DNA from: Catonella morbi ATCC 51271
Lineage (GTDB): Bacteria > Bacillota > Clostridia > Lachnospirales > Lachnospiraceae
Direction of reading: 5' to 3'
Assembly (NCBI RefSeq): GCF_000160035.2
Contig: NZ_KI535366.1
Location: forward strand, 149,571 to 213,570
Length of the DNA stretch: 64,000 nt
A program made the translations under genes and the position numbers. Below, piece after piece: positions 40,547-50,498 of this stretch. How positions within the stretch are numbered: the first letter of the stretch is position 1; each line of letters starts with the position of its first letter. The notes below the pieces were generated by a model. That model ran no database searches. It was not told the origin of the DNA and worked only from the letters and a program-made list of their open reading frames with translations.

Positions 40547-43294
40547 ATGGAGATAGATGTAGAAAAACTTACTCCTATGATGCGCCAATATTATGATATT
40601 AAAAAAGAATACAGTGACTGTATTCTTTTTTACAGAATGGGCGATTTTTATGAGATGTTTTATGATGATGCTTTAACTGCATCTAAGGTGCTTGAAATTA
40701 CACTTACCAAAAGATCTAACAGCAATGAGAACAGTCCGCCTATGTGTGGGGTGCCTTTTCATGCTGTGGACAGATATTTAAATAATCTTGTACAGGCAGG
40801 CTACAAGGTAGCTATCTGTGAGCAGACAGAAGATCCTAAGCTTGCTAAAGGGCTTGTAAAGAGAGAGGTAATAAGGATAGTTACACCGGGAACCAATCTT
40901 GATACCTCGGCACTTGAAGAAACTAAAAATAACTTCCTTATGGGAATAATAGCTGTAAATGAAGACTATGGTATTTCACTTGTAGATGTGTCTACAGGTG
41001 AGTTTCTTGTAACCGAGTTAGTTTCAGCTAAGTCTTTGCTTGATGAGATAACAAAATTCGAACCGGCAGAACTGGTTTGCAATGACAACCTTATTATATC
41101 TGGTGTTTTGACTGATGATTTTATAGAGAAACAGCATTTAGTAATAACAAGGCTTGAAAAAAGATATTATGAATATTCTGCAGCAGTCAGGATGATTAAG
41201 AAGCATTTTAAGGTAGAAGTGCTTGACGGTCTTGGACTTACCGGTATGGACAATGCAATCTGTTCGGCAGGTATGGTACTGGCTTATCTTTATGAAACAC
41301 AGAAAAATGATTTAACTCATATTATTTCAATCAAGCCATATTCAAACAATGCCTATATGATACTGGACGGCTCTACCAGAAGAAACCTTGAGCTTACAGA
41401 AACATTAAGAGATAAGAATAAGAGAGGTTCATTACTCTGGGTACTTGATAAAACCAAAACTGCCATGGGAGCAAGGCTTTTAAGAAATTTCTTAGAACAG
41501 CCCCTTGTGGTTAAAACAGACATAGAATCAAGGCTTGATGCAATAGAAGATTTTAACAAAAACATTATTACAAGAGAAGAAATAAGAGAGTATTTAAATC
41601 CTGTATATGATATAGAAAGACTTCTTGCAAAAATCTGTTATAAAAGTGCCAATCCTCGTGATTTGCTGGCTTTTATGAATTCTATAGAGTTTTTGCCTGC
41701 AATTAAAAGTCTTTTACCTGAGTTTAGCTCTAAGCTGTTAAATGATTATAATGAAATGCTTGATCCTCTTTCAGATATTTACGAAAAGATTGACAGGGCA
41801 ATAGTTCCCGAACCGCCGCTTTCGGTAAGAGAAGGCAGGATAATTAAAGAGGGCTATAACGAGGAAATAGACCGCCTCAGAAGGGCCAATACAGAGGGGA
41901 AAACCTTAGTTTCAGAGCTTGAAAATGAAGAAAAAGAAAGAACCGGAATTAAAAATCTTAGAATTAAATATAATAAGGTTTTTGGATACTATATAGAAGT
42001 TACCAATTCATATAAGGATATGGTTCCTGATGACTGGACAAGGAAGCAGACACTTACCAATGCCGAAAGGTACATAACTCCGCGTCTTAAAGAGTTTGAA
42101 AATATGATACTTGGTGCGGAGGAAAGGCTTGTAACCCTTGAATACGATCTGTTTTCAGAACTTCGGGATGAGATAGCCGCAGAGATTGTAAGGATAAGTA
42201 AGACTGCCAAAGCCATAGCCGGAATAGATGCCTTTATTTCACTTTCAGCAGTCGCGGAAAGTGAAGGTTTTGTACGCCCTAAGATAAATGAAGAGGGAAT
42301 AGTTGATATAAAAGACGGCAGACATCCGGTAGTAGAGAAAATGATGGGTGGGGACGGTTTCATTGTAAATGACACTTATCTGGATGAAAAAAATGACAGG
42401 ATTTCAATAATTACAGGACCTAATATGGCAGGAAAGTCAACCTATATGAGGCAGACTGCTATCATAGTGCTTATGGCACAGATAGGAAGCTTTGTACCGG
42501 CAGGTTCAGCCAACATAGGCATCTGTGACAGGATATTTACAAGGGTAGGAGCTTCTGATGACCTTGCAAGCGGGCAGTCTACCTTTATGGTGGAAATGAC
42601 AGAGGTCGCAAATATTTTAAGAAATGCTACAAAGAACAGCTTGCTGATTTTAGATGAAATCGGCAGGGGTACAAGTACTTTTGACGGACTTTCAATAGCC
42701 TGGGCTGTGGTTGAATACATCAGCAATCCAAGACTTTTGGGCGCAAAAACTTTGTTTGCAACACATTACCACGAGCTTACCGAGCTTGAAGGCAAGCTTC
42801 CAAATGTAAACAATTATTGCATAGCTGTAAGGGAAGACGGAGACAATATAGTTTTCCTCAGAAAAATAGTTAAGGGCGGAGCTGATAAAAGCTACGGTAT
42901 ACAGGTGGCAAGACTTGCGGGAGTACCTGACAGTGTTATTGAAAGAGCCAAAGAACTGGCTATAGAGCTTGACAGTAATGACATATTGGAAAAAGCCAAG
43001 AAGCTTGAAGTAAAATCCGTGGCTGATGGAAGCAGTGGAGCAAGAGAATATGTGGAAAATAAGAATGTAATTGAGTTCTTATCGGAAACCGGCGGTATGC
43101 CTGATAAAAAAGAAGAGAAAAAGCTTTTAAAACCTAATAAAACAGATGAAAACCAAATCTCATTCTTTGGCTCGTCAAAGAATGAAGATGTAATTGCAGA
43201 GCTTATGGATATGAAGCTTGAAGAGCTGTCTCCTATAGATGCGCTTAACAAGCTCTATGCTATGCAAAAGAAGGTAAAAAGCAGAGGCTTATAG
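40547..43294 (+). CDS. mutS: DNA mismatch repair protein MutS
   Basis: MutS recognises mispaired bases and recruits MutL. The N-terminal domain has the mismatch-contacting Phe-x-Glu in GDFYEMF (about residues 35-41). The ATPase shows Walker A GPNMAGKSTYMRQ (about 624-636), DLASGQSTFMVEM and Walker B LILDEIGRGTSTFDG. At 915 residues it is longer than the usual 850-880 because of a Lys/Glu-rich C-terminal section before the dimerisation tail. It forms a pair with mutL, 19 bases downstream. Confidence 0.98.
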   Translation: MEIDVEKLTPMMRQYYDIKKEYSDCILFYRMGDFYEMFYDDALTASKVLEITLTKRSNSNENSPPMCGVPFHAVDRYLNNLVQAGYKVAICEQTEDPKLAKGLVKREVIRIVTPGTNLDTSALEETKNNFLMGIIAVNEDYGISLVDVSTGEFLVTELVSAKSLLDEITKFEPAELVCNDNLIISGVLTDDFIEKQHLVITRLEKRYYEYSAAVRMIKKHFKVEVLDGLGLTGMDNAICSAGMVLAYLYETQKNDLTHIISIKPYSNNAYMILDGSTRRNLELTETLRDKNKRGSLLWVLDKTKTAMGARLLRNFLEQPLVVKTDIESRLDAIEDFNKNIITREEIREYLNPVYDIERLLAKICYKSANPRDLLAFMNSIEFLPAIKSLLPEFSSKLLNDYNEMLDPLSDIYEKIDRAIVPEPPLSVREGRIIKEGYNEEIDRLRRANTEGKTLVSELENEEKERTGIKNLRIKYNKVFGYYIEVTNSYKDMVPDDWTRKQTLTNAERYITPRLKEFENMILGAEERLVTLEYDLFSELRDEIAAEIVRISKTAKAIAGIDAFISLSAVAESEGFVRPKINEEGIVDIKDGRHPVVEKMMGGDGFIVNDTYLDEKNDRISIITGPNMAGKSTYMRQTAIIVLMAQIGSFVPAGSANIGICDRIFTRVGASDDLASGQSTFMVEMTEVANILRNATKNSLLILDEIGRGTSTFDGLSIAWAVVEYISNPRLLGAKTLFATHYHELTELEGKLPNVNNYCIAVREDGDNIVFLRKIVKGGADKSYGIQVARLAGVPDSVIERAKELAIELDSNDILEKAKKLEVKSVADGSSGAREYVENKNVIEFLSETGGMPDKKEEKKLLKPNKTDENQISFFGSSKNEDVIAELMDMKLEELSPIDALNKLYAMQKKVKSRGL

Positions 43295-43313
43295 TTAGAA
43301 ACGAGGTGAGGTT

Positions 43314-45488
43314 TTGGCAATAATTAACTTACTTGATAAAGATACTATCAATAAAATAGCTGCAGGAGAGGTTATAGAAGGACCTGCTGCCGTAGTCAAG
43401 GAACTTGTGGAAAATGCGATAGATGCAGATGCAAACTCGGTTACCGTAGAAATAAAAGACGGCGGTACATCACTTATAAGGGTGACTGATAACGGAAAAG
43501 GTATAGGCAGTGATGATATTAAAACTGCATTTCTGCCCCATGCTACAAGTAAGATTAAAACTGCCGATGACCTTGTCCTGGTATCAAGCCTTGGTTTCAG
43601 AGGTGAAGCTCTTGCCAGCATAGCCGCAGTCAGTGAGGTGGAGGTGCTTACCAAAACTGCTGATGAAATAAGCGGAATCAGATATGTAATAAACGGTGGC
43701 AAGGAAGAAGCTAACGAGCCTATCGGCACTCCGGAGGGTACTACATTTGTAGTAAGAAATATTTTCTACAATACTCCTGCAAGAAAGAAGTTCTTAAAGA
43801 CAGCGGCTACGGAAGGAAGATATGTTGGTGAGGTTATGGAGCATATGGCAGTAAGTCATCCTGAGATAGCCTTTAAGTTTATCTTAAACGGTCAGGTAAA
43901 GCTTCAGACTATGGGTAACGGCAGTCTGAAAGATGTATTATTCTACATCTATGGAAAGGAAACCACAGCCAATATTATTCCTGTAAATAATCCTGATGCT
44001 GAGGGAGAACTTGTAAACGGACTTTCTGTACGCGGATATATAGGCAAGCCATCCTTAACCAGAGGAAATAAAGAGTATGAAAACTATTTTATAAACGGAA
44101 GATTTATAAAAAACAAGGTTATTACAAGGGCTATAGAAGATGCTTATAAGTCATTTCTTATGCAGCACAGGTTTCCATTTACCTGTCTGCTTATAAGCGT
44201 TGACAGTTCTCTGGTAGATGTAAATGTACATCCTGCCAAGTTAGAAGTAAGGTTTAGTGATACGGAAAGCTTGTACAGGCTTATTTTTCACGAAGTTGAC
44301 AATGCTCTGAGAAAGAAGGATTTACTTCCGGATATGGGTGTAAAGCAGGTTCCAGATAAGCAGCCCCTTGTAAGAGAATTTAAGTCTGTGTCTAAGTCTG
44401 AAAAAACAGAAGGATATGTAATTCCTGATATTCCCATGCCTGAACCTTTTGAAAAAAGCAGACAGGGTGAGTGGAAGAAGGAGTTAAAGCCGGTATTTAT
44501 GCAGGAAAGTTTTGTGGCAGAGAAAGTAAAAAGAGATGAGGCAAGTCCTCTAATCAAGTCTGAAGTATATGCACCTTTAGTCAGTAATCCGGCTGCTGAT
44601 GTAAATTCGTCTGAACTAAATAAAATTCTAGAAAATAAAAATGAAATTTCATTTGATAATCTAGATGAAGATAAAAAATCAAATGCTGCAAATGTGAATT
44701 CTACTTTTGTAGAAGATGATAAAAAAACTGCAGGAAATGAACATATAGAGTCAGTTGAAGAAGAGGGAACCGCATATAAAAAAATATCGGATTATAATGA
44801 AGAAGAAACAGCAATCAATATTAAAACTACAACAGTAGAACCAGGTTCTGAAACAGATAATGAACTTTCTTCCGAAGATTTTAAGGGAGGAATACTTGCA
44901 AAAAAAGCTCTCCCTGATATTAAAATTATAGGACAAATATTTGGAACTTACTGGATAATGGAATTTGACGGAAGTGTGTATATGATAGACCAGCATGCAG
45001 CCCATGAAAAGGTAATGTATGAGAAATTTGTCAAAGAAATCTCTGCAAACAAAGTAACTTCGCAGAACCTGCTTCCTCCTGTGGTTGTAACACTTTCAGG
45101 CAGCCAGAGACAGATAGTGGAAGAAATAAGCAACTACCTTCATAAACTGGGCTTTGAAATAGAGCCTTTCGGTGGGAATGAGTATGTGATAAAGGCAGTA
45201 CCGACAGAGCTTTTTGGAATAAGTGAAAAAGAGATGTTTTTTGATATAATTGACCAGTATTCACTTGAAGGAAAGAAGGCCACACCTGATACTGTGCTTT
45301 CAAAGCTTGCAACCATGGCTTGTAAGGCTGCCATTAAGGGAAATATGAATATATCCCTGCTTGAGGTAAAGGCACTAATTGAGGAGCTGATGAGCCTTGA
45401 CAATCCATATAATTGTCCACATGGCAGACCGACTATGATATTTATGAGTAAGTCGGATGTAGAAAAGAAATTTAAGAGACAGATTTAG
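43314..45488 (+). CDS. mutL: DNA mismatch repair endonuclease MutL
   Basis: A 724-residue GHKL ATPase with KIAAGEVIEGPAAVVKELVE, DNGKGI and GFRGEAL in the N-terminal domain. The C-terminal domain keeps the metal-dependent nicking motif DQHAAHEKVMYE (DQHA-x2-E-x4-E, about residues 559-570), so this MutL is an endonuclease, as expected for an organism without MutH. A low-complexity acidic linker (about 390-530) joins the domains. The start is TTG 43314 behind GAGGTGAGG. Confidence 0.98.
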   Translation: MAIINLLDKDTINKIAAGEVIEGPAAVVKELVENAIDADANSVTVEIKDGGTSLIRVTDNGKGIGSDDIKTAFLPHATSKIKTADDLVLVSSLGFRGEALASIAAVSEVEVLTKTADEISGIRYVINGGKEEANEPIGTPEGTTFVVRNIFYNTPARKKFLKTAATEGRYVGEVMEHMAVSHPEIAFKFILNGQVKLQTMGNGSLKDVLFYIYGKETTANIIPVNNPDAEGELVNGLSVRGYIGKPSLTRGNKEYENYFINGRFIKNKVITRAIEDAYKSFLMQHRFPFTCLLISVDSSLVDVNVHPAKLEVRFSDTESLYRLIFHEVDNALRKKDLLPDMGVKQVPDKQPLVREFKSVSKSEKTEGYVIPDIPMPEPFEKSRQGEWKKELKPVFMQESFVAEKVKRDEASPLIKSEVYAPLVSNPAADVNSSELNKILENKNEISFDNLDEDKKSNAANVNSTFVEDDKKTAGNEHIESVEEEGTAYKKISDYNEEETAINIKTTTVEPGSETDNELSSEDFKGGILAKKALPDIKIIGQIFGTYWIMEFDGSVYMIDQHAAHEKVMYEKFVKEISANKVTSQNLLPPVVVTLSGSQRQIVEEISNYLHKLGFEIEPFGGNEYVIKAVPTELFGISEKEMFFDIIDQYSLEGKKATPDTVLSKLATMACKAAIKGNMNISLLEVKALIEELMSLDNPYNCPHGRPTMIFMSKSDVEKKFKRQI

Positions 45489-45500
45489 TCAGGAGAAAAT

Positions 45501-46658
45501 TTGAAAAGACTTGGAATTTATGTTCACATACCATTTTGTGCCAGAAAATGCAATTATTGCGATTTTTATTCTTTAGCCTCAGGTGAAGATGAGAAGAAGA
45601 ATTACATAGAAGCACTTAAAAGGGAGATAAAAGAAGTATCTAAAAAGGTAAGTACTGATTATGAAGTATATACAATTTACTTTGGCGGTGGCACTCCTTC
45701 TATAATTAAAGCTGATTACATAAGGGAAATACTGGATGTAATCAGGTCATATTTTAAGCTTTATAAAGATGATTTCTACCCTGAAATTACCATTGAATGC
45801 AATCCTAAGACTGTGGATACGGAAAAACTCAGTATTTACAGTGAAGCCGGAATTAACCGCGTAAGTCTCGGACTTCAGTCAACAGATAATGATGAACTGA
45901 AACTTCTTGGCAGGATTCATACCTATGAGGATTTTTTGGAAAGCTACGAAATGGTCAGAAAGTCGGGCTTTAAGAATGTAAACATAGACCTTATGAGTGC
46001 AATACCTAATCAGAAAATAAAAACTTATGAAAAATCATTAAATGAAATTATAAGGCTTAATCCTGAACATATTTCAAGCTACAGTCTTATAATTGAGGAG
46101 GGTACTCCGTTTTTTAAGAAATATTCTGAGAATGCGCCTCATTTTAAGGATTTACCTTCAGAAGATGAAGACAGAGAGATGTACGCACTTACATCTGAAA
46201 AACTGGGTAAAGCAGGATATGAAAGATACGAAATATCAAATTATGCCAAGCCCGGTTTCTATTCAAGGCATAACACTTCCTACTGGGAAAGAGTTCCTTA
46301 TCTTGGTTTTGGAGTAGGGGCTTCGTCTTTTTTTGAAGATGAAAGATATAAAAACAGGGCAAATTTTAAAGAGTATATTAAAAAAGCAGGAATAGAGGAT
46401 ATAAGAGAAGAAATTACAAAGTTAACCTTAAATGATACCATGACGGAATTTATGTTTCTCGGACTTAGAAAAACCGCAGGGATAAGCAAAAGTGAGTTTA
46501 AAAAAATTTTCACTTTTACTGTAGAAAATGTATTTGGTAAAATGATAGAAAAACATATAAAAAACGGGCTTTTACTTAATGATGGCGAGTTTTTGAAACT
46601 ATCCGAAAGAGGACTTGATATCAGTAATTATGTAATTAGTTACTTTTTATTGGATTGA
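45501..46658 (+). CDS. hemW: HemW-like radical SAM heme chaperone
   Basis: A 385-residue radical SAM protein with the iron-sulfur motif CARKCNYC (Cys13, 17, 20) followed by DFYSLASG and the GGGTPS motif. It belongs to the oxygen-independent coproporphyrinogen oxidase-like HemW group, now regarded as heme-binding chaperones. A second domain with HTH-like HemN_C features occupies about 300-385. It lies 12 bases after mutL; start TTG 45501 with AGGAG upstream. It is often wrongly called HemN; true HemN has an extra N-terminal segment not present here. Confidence 0.92.
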   Translation: MKRLGIYVHIPFCARKCNYCDFYSLASGEDEKKNYIEALKREIKEVSKKVSTDYEVYTIYFGGGTPSIIKADYIREILDVIRSYFKLYKDDFYPEITIECNPKTVDTEKLSIYSEAGINRVSLGLQSTDNDELKLLGRIHTYEDFLESYEMVRKSGFKNVNIDLMSAIPNQKIKTYEKSLNEIIRLNPEHISSYSLIIEEGTPFFKKYSENAPHFKDLPSEDEDREMYALTSEKLGKAGYERYEISNYAKPGFYSRHNTSYWERVPYLGFGVGASSFFEDERYKNRANFKEYIKKAGIEDIREEITKLTLNDTMTEFMFLGLRKTAGISKSEFKKIFTFTVENVFGKMIEKHIKNGLLLNDGEFLKLSERGLDISNYVISYFLLD

Positions 46659-46683
46659 AGTTGTATAAAAAATGTGTTAAAAT
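46655..46683 (+). promoter_or_regulatory. Promoter of the exported protein/ABC exporter unit
   Basis: TTGAAG (46655-46660), 17 bases, TAAAAT (46678-46683), overlapping the end of hemW. The start codon at 46727 is about 36 bases beyond the expected transcription start. Confidence 0.6.
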
Positions 46684-46726
46684 TAAAAAGTAAATGAAAA
46701 AGATGATTTAAAAAGGAGGAAAGAGA

Positions 46727-48043
46727 ATGAATTTTAAGAAGGACAACAGAGGTATCGGAAAATCGGTTCTAATCATAATACTTGCAGTAGTTGCGGTACT
46801 TGCAATCGGTGGAGCTATATTTGCAAAAAATATGGTTAAGAAGGATCCGATGGCAAGACTTATTACAGGTTATATGAAGGCCTATGCCCAAAGAGATCAG
46901 AGATATTCTATGGATGTTTCATTTTCGCTGGATAAGGAAAACGCTGAAGCAAAGAAGTTATTTGAACAGATTCCTGCAGGTTCATTTAAGTCAAGCAATG
47001 ACCAGCTTATGGATTTTGTGTCAAAGATACTTCCAAAAATAGGGTTAAAGTATACTGTAATAGCTAACACTAAAGAAGATCCTGTAAGTATAGGTGCTAA
47101 TATGTCAGTTCTTTATGATAGTAAAGAACTTGCCGGTGCCGGATTAACAGCAAGACCTTGGGAAGTTACAGTATTTTCAAATACCTTACTTAACAAACCT
47201 CTCTACATGGATGTTAAGGAAAATGTCAAGAATGAGTCAGGTATTGACATAAGCAGTATCAAGCTTAAAGATTATTTTGATGTATTATATGAAGAGGATG
47301 ATTTCACAAAGAATTTTGCAAATTCAAAGTATGTGGAAATATTAAAAGCGAAGTTCAAGGATAATCTTACATCAGAAGGTTCAGATAAGGTTGTGCTTAA
47401 CCTTAATTATGCTGATTCATTAAAAGTCTTTGAAGACATATTTAATGAGGGTGCTAAGGACGAGGCTTTAAAGAACTTTGTAATGAAGAAGTTTGACAAG
47501 TTAGTGGAAGTTGCTGTTAAAAACGGTGATTATAAGTTAGCAGGTCTTTCTGAGGAAGATTTTAAGAAACAGGCAGAAGAAGGAAAGAAACAGCTTAGTG
47601 ACAACTGGGAAAATATCTTGACAGAAGCAGCAAAGACCTACTCAGGAGAAACCTTTAAGGATGCTTTAGCACAGGTTGGCGATATGCCAATTAAATACAC
47701 CTTTACATTTAAGGGTGATGAGATTGTTAAGGTTGACGGAGATATGTCAGTTCAGGGTATAGGTGTTAAGTTTGCTATGACTATGGAAAAGTATAGTGCA
47801 GATGGCTTTACATTTGCTGATGCTTCTAATTCTGACAGCCTTACAGAAACCATTAGCTCTTCTGACAGCCTTCTTCCAACGATTATGGGTAAGGCTAATG
47901 AAATCTTAACAGGTGATGCTTACAAGAATATGGAAGCTGACCTTATTAAGACAGCTAAGGAAAGTCTTGCTGCTGAAGATGCTGCTATGGTTGAAGCAGG
48001 ACTCAAGCAGGCTTCATCTATGTCTGGAATGGGCGGTAATTAA
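46727..48043 (+). CDS. Membrane-anchored exported protein of unknown function
   Basis: A 438-residue protein with one N-terminal membrane helix (about residues 14-33, VLIIILAVVAVLAIGGAIFA) and the rest outside the cell. The exterior part is mostly helical and strand-rich with repeated FK-x-NL and DYFDVLYEE-like segments; I cannot assign a family with confidence. It ends in AMVEAGLKQASSMSGMGGN. A hairpin (48081-48109) separates it from the ABC genes, yet its position suggests co-regulation. ATG 46727 follows AAGGAGG. Confidence 0.75.
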   Translation: MNFKKDNRGIGKSVLIIILAVVAVLAIGGAIFAKNMVKKDPMARLITGYMKAYAQRDQRYSMDVSFSLDKENAEAKKLFEQIPAGSFKSSNDQLMDFVSKILPKIGLKYTVIANTKEDPVSIGANMSVLYDSKELAGAGLTARPWEVTVFSNTLLNKPLYMDVKENVKNESGIDISSIKLKDYFDVLYEEDDFTKNFANSKYVEILKAKFKDNLTSEGSDKVVLNLNYADSLKVFEDIFNEGAKDEALKNFVMKKFDKLVEVAVKNGDYKLAGLSEEDFKKQAEEGKKQLSDNWENILTEAAKTYSGETFKDALAQVGDMPIKYTFTFKGDEIVKVDGDMSVQGIGVKFAMTMEKYSADGFTFADASNSDSLTETISSSDSLLPTIMGKANEILTGDAYKNMEADLIKTAKESLAAEDAAMVEAGLKQASSMSGMGGN

Positions 48044-48080
48044 AAAATCCGATTTTGGATTGACTTATAGTAAAAAAGTT

Positions 48081-48109
48081 AAAGCACTTTGCAATATGCA
48101 AGGTGCTTT
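48081..48109 (+). terminator. Hairpin between exported protein and ABC ATPase gene
   Basis: AAAGCACTTTGCA (48081-48093) pairs over 13 positions with TGCAAGGTGCTTT (48097-48109), one G-U pair, loop ATA. Only a short T-rich stretch (TTTACTCTT) follows, so it is a partial terminator or an mRNA stabiliser. Confidence 0.6.
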
Positions 48110-48133
48110 ACTCTTAGGCAGATGGGAGAAAGT

Positions 48134-48748
48134 ATGGAGTTTAAGATAGAGGGCTTATCTAAAACCATAGGTGAGAAGAAAATCCTAAGTGGGCTTAATC
48201 TTTTATTAAAAGAAGGAGATGTGCTTGCCTTAAGAGGAAGTAACGGAAGCGGAAAGACTACTTTTCTTAGAATAATCGCAGGAGTAGATAAGGATTATGA
48301 AGGGAAAATAGAGTTTGAACAGGGTTTGACTCTAGGATATGTGCCACAGGATATAGTATTATTCGAAAGCCTGAGTGTTAAGGACAATCTCAAGACCTTT
48401 TGTAATGGAAATAATGCTAAAGAAAATTTTACCAGACTTGAAAACTATGCTAAAGAGCTTAATCTTTTAGGGCTTTTCAAGAAAAAAGTAAATAAACTTT
48501 CAGGTGGACAAAAGAGACTGGTAAATTTCCTTGTCGGGATTGCAAGTAATCCTAAGATAATCCTACTTGATGAAGTAATAGTGGGCATGGATGAAGATAC
48601 TGTAAATAAGGTTATTAAACTTATAAATGTTATTAAGGCTGATAAGATAATGATAATTACCTCTCATCAGGATGAATTTATGAGAGAAGTATGTAATATT
48701 ACAGGAAGGCTCACTGATGGGAAATTGGAGCTTGGTTATGAAAATTAA
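48134..48748 (+). CDS. ABC exporter ATP-binding protein
   Basis: A 204-residue short ATPase. Walker A GSNGSGKTT (residues about 35-43), signature LSGGQKR, Walker B KIILLDEVIVGMD and switch ITSHQDE are visible; the D-loop region reads EVIVGMD in place of the usual EPTAGLD. I chose ATG 48134 with GGGAGAAAG upstream; an in-frame ATG at 48089 lies within the hairpin. It overlaps the next permease gene by 11 bases. Confidence 0.9.
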   Translation: MEFKIEGLSKTIGEKKILSGLNLLLKEGDVLALRGSNGSGKTTFLRIIAGVDKDYEGKIEFEQGLTLGYVPQDIVLFESLSVKDNLKTFCNGNNAKENFTRLENYAKELNLLGLFKKKVNKLSGGQKRLVNFLVGIASNPKIILLDEVIVGMDEDTVNKVIKLINVIKADKIMIITSHQDEFMREVCNITGRLTDGKLELGYEN

Positions 48749-49580
48749 AAATATAATAAAATTATCTTTAATTCAGACAAAGCTTACCTTGATTAAGCTT
48801 AAATCAGCTTTGTTTTTGATTGCTCTGACCGCTTTAATGATTGCCTTATTTGCAATCTGGTGGAAAAAATATGATATGGCAAAGCCCACAGTACTGATTG
48901 CCAATGAAGAAAATAGTATGCTTGCAAACCTTACCATTAATTCAATATTAAACAACAAGGTTGCTGAAATTGTTAACTTTGTAACAACTAACTATGATGA
49001 AGGGAAGAAGCAGGTAGATATCGGAGAAGCTTTGATTTTAGTATATATTAAAAAAGGTACAATAGATACCTTGTATGAAGGTAAAAGGGCTGAAATTAAT
49101 ATATATACAAAAAATGAAGATAATGACTTTACAAGATTGATAATCAGCTATATAAAAGGGTTTACGGATATAATCAATGTTTCGCAAAATGCCGGACTGG
49201 CTTACATGGACGTAATGTATGAGAGAGGAATGACGGAAGATGAGAGAATAGATAAATTTAATGAGCTTCAAGCTGCATATATGAAGCTTACTTTAGCCAG
49301 AAGCGGTATATTTACCGGTGAAAACAGGGTAATGGGACTTGATAAGAGGGATATTGAAGTCGGATATTATTTGCTTGCAGCCGTATTCTTAATAGGAATA
49401 AGCATCGGAATTCCGGCAAAGAGTGAAATCCTGCGTAAAAATATGCGTCAAAGGCTTATATTGTCGGGTATTTCAAATGCTGAAATTTATCTGACCGTTA
49501 TAACTAAAGTATTACTTACAAATGTGATTTTTCTGATTATTTTCAAAAACGTTGCAAAGACTATAGGGATAGGTGATTAG
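48738..49580 (+). CDS. ABC-2-type permease, short form
   Basis: A 280-residue membrane protein: one N-terminal helix (about 21-45), a roughly 150-residue outer domain, then two or three helices (about 210-230 and 255-275). Compared with the next permease it stops before the last helices, ending FKNVAKTIGIGD. I chose ATG 48738 with GGAG eight bases upstream; an in-frame ATG at 48717 would lie before it. It ends directly at the next start codon. It is probably one half of a heterodimeric exporter channel. Confidence 0.8.
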   Translation: MKIKNIIKLSLIQTKLTLIKLKSALFLIALTALMIALFAIWWKKYDMAKPTVLIANEENSMLANLTINSILNNKVAEIVNFVTTNYDEGKKQVDIGEALILVYIKKGTIDTLYEGKRAEINIYTKNEDNDFTRLIISYIKGFTDIINVSQNAGLAYMDVMYERGMTEDERIDKFNELQAAYMKLTLARSGIFTGENRVMGLDKRDIEVGYYLLAAVFLIGISIGIPAKSEILRKNMRQRLILSGISNAEIYLTVITKVLLTNVIFLIIFKNVAKTIGIGD

Positions 49581-50489
49581 GTGTATACTGGGATTAAACT
49601 TAAAAATGAATTAATTAATAAATGGGTATTTATACTTATTGCAATTTCATTTACCTTTTCCTTTGTACTTAATATCTTTGGAAAAAGCTTAGAAACTCCG
49701 ACTAACTTTAAGGTAAACATTGTAGATGAGGATAAAAGTAATCTCTCTCATAAAACAGCAGAAAGTATCGGTGCACTTAACGGAGTAGAAATTACCGGCA
49801 AAGAAGCTGATATTGAGTACATAATTAAAAAAGGATTCGAGGATAATTTTGTTAAAGGCGAATTTAACGGACTTATTGAGGTAAAGAAAAACAGTTTTAA
49901 GCAGGGAATAAGCCTTTTAAATGATAGGATTGCGACCAAACTTATTAGTGATTATATATATCTGAATCTTTATGACAGAATAAGGCTTGAAAAAGATATA
50001 AGCTTTGATGAGTATGAAAAAAGTCTGGCTGAGACAAAGCTTGCAAATGAAATTTTGTTTATTTCGGTAAACAACAGGAAAATAGCTGATGGAATAAGCT
50101 CTGAGATTAATTTTTCATCTTATATAAGCTTGTTTTTTCTGCTTCTGATTAGTATGAATATAAGTATAAATCAGGTTGCAAAGTTTAACAGAATAAGAAA
50201 CAGTGGTATTCTTGCAAGGCTTAAATTGTCAGGAGTTAAAGAAATTAATGCGGTATTAAATGAAATTCTGGTAACAAGCTTAAAATGTGTAGGTATAATA
50301 TTGCCTTTTATTTTATTTAAGGATGATATAAAGGTGTTAATTATTGTTATTCTGCTGTTTTATATAAATCTTGCTTTTAATCTGATTTTAGAAAAAGCTT
50401 CAAAATCAGAAGAAGCGCTTATATTTGTAACCAGAAGTGTTATGATAGTTTTTTTAGCTTTGGGGATGTTTATAAATTTTTATTTTTAA
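49581..50489 (+). CDS. ABC-2-type permease, full form
   Basis: A 302-residue permease with an N-terminal helix (about 12-32), an outer domain of about 130 residues and four or five C-terminal helices (from about 175, SSYISLFFLLLISMNISI, to the end, IVFLALGMFINFYF). It uses a GTG at 49581 directly after the stop of the shorter permease. Together with the ATPase and the shorter permease it should form an exporter, substrate unknown. Confidence 0.8.
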   Translation: MYTGIKLKNELINKWVFILIAISFTFSFVLNIFGKSLETPTNFKVNIVDEDKSNLSHKTAESIGALNGVEITGKEADIEYIIKKGFEDNFVKGEFNGLIEVKKNSFKQGISLLNDRIATKLISDYIYLNLYDRIRLEKDISFDEYEKSLAETKLANEILFISVNNRKIADGISSEINFSSYISLFFLLLISMNISINQVAKFNRIRNSGILARLKLSGVKEINAVLNEILVTSLKCVGIILPFILFKDDIKVLIIVILLFYINLAFNLILEKASKSEEALIFVTRSVMIVFLALGMFINFYF

Positions 50490-50498
50490 GGAGAAATT

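Noticed and set aside
43295-43729. 144-residue ORF on the - strand
   Set aside because: It lies opposite the conserved ATPase domain of mutL and has no start signal.
49540-49620. Frameshift joining the two ABC permease genes
   Set aside because: Each half has its own N-terminal helix and outer domain, so they are two separate subunits, not one broken gene.
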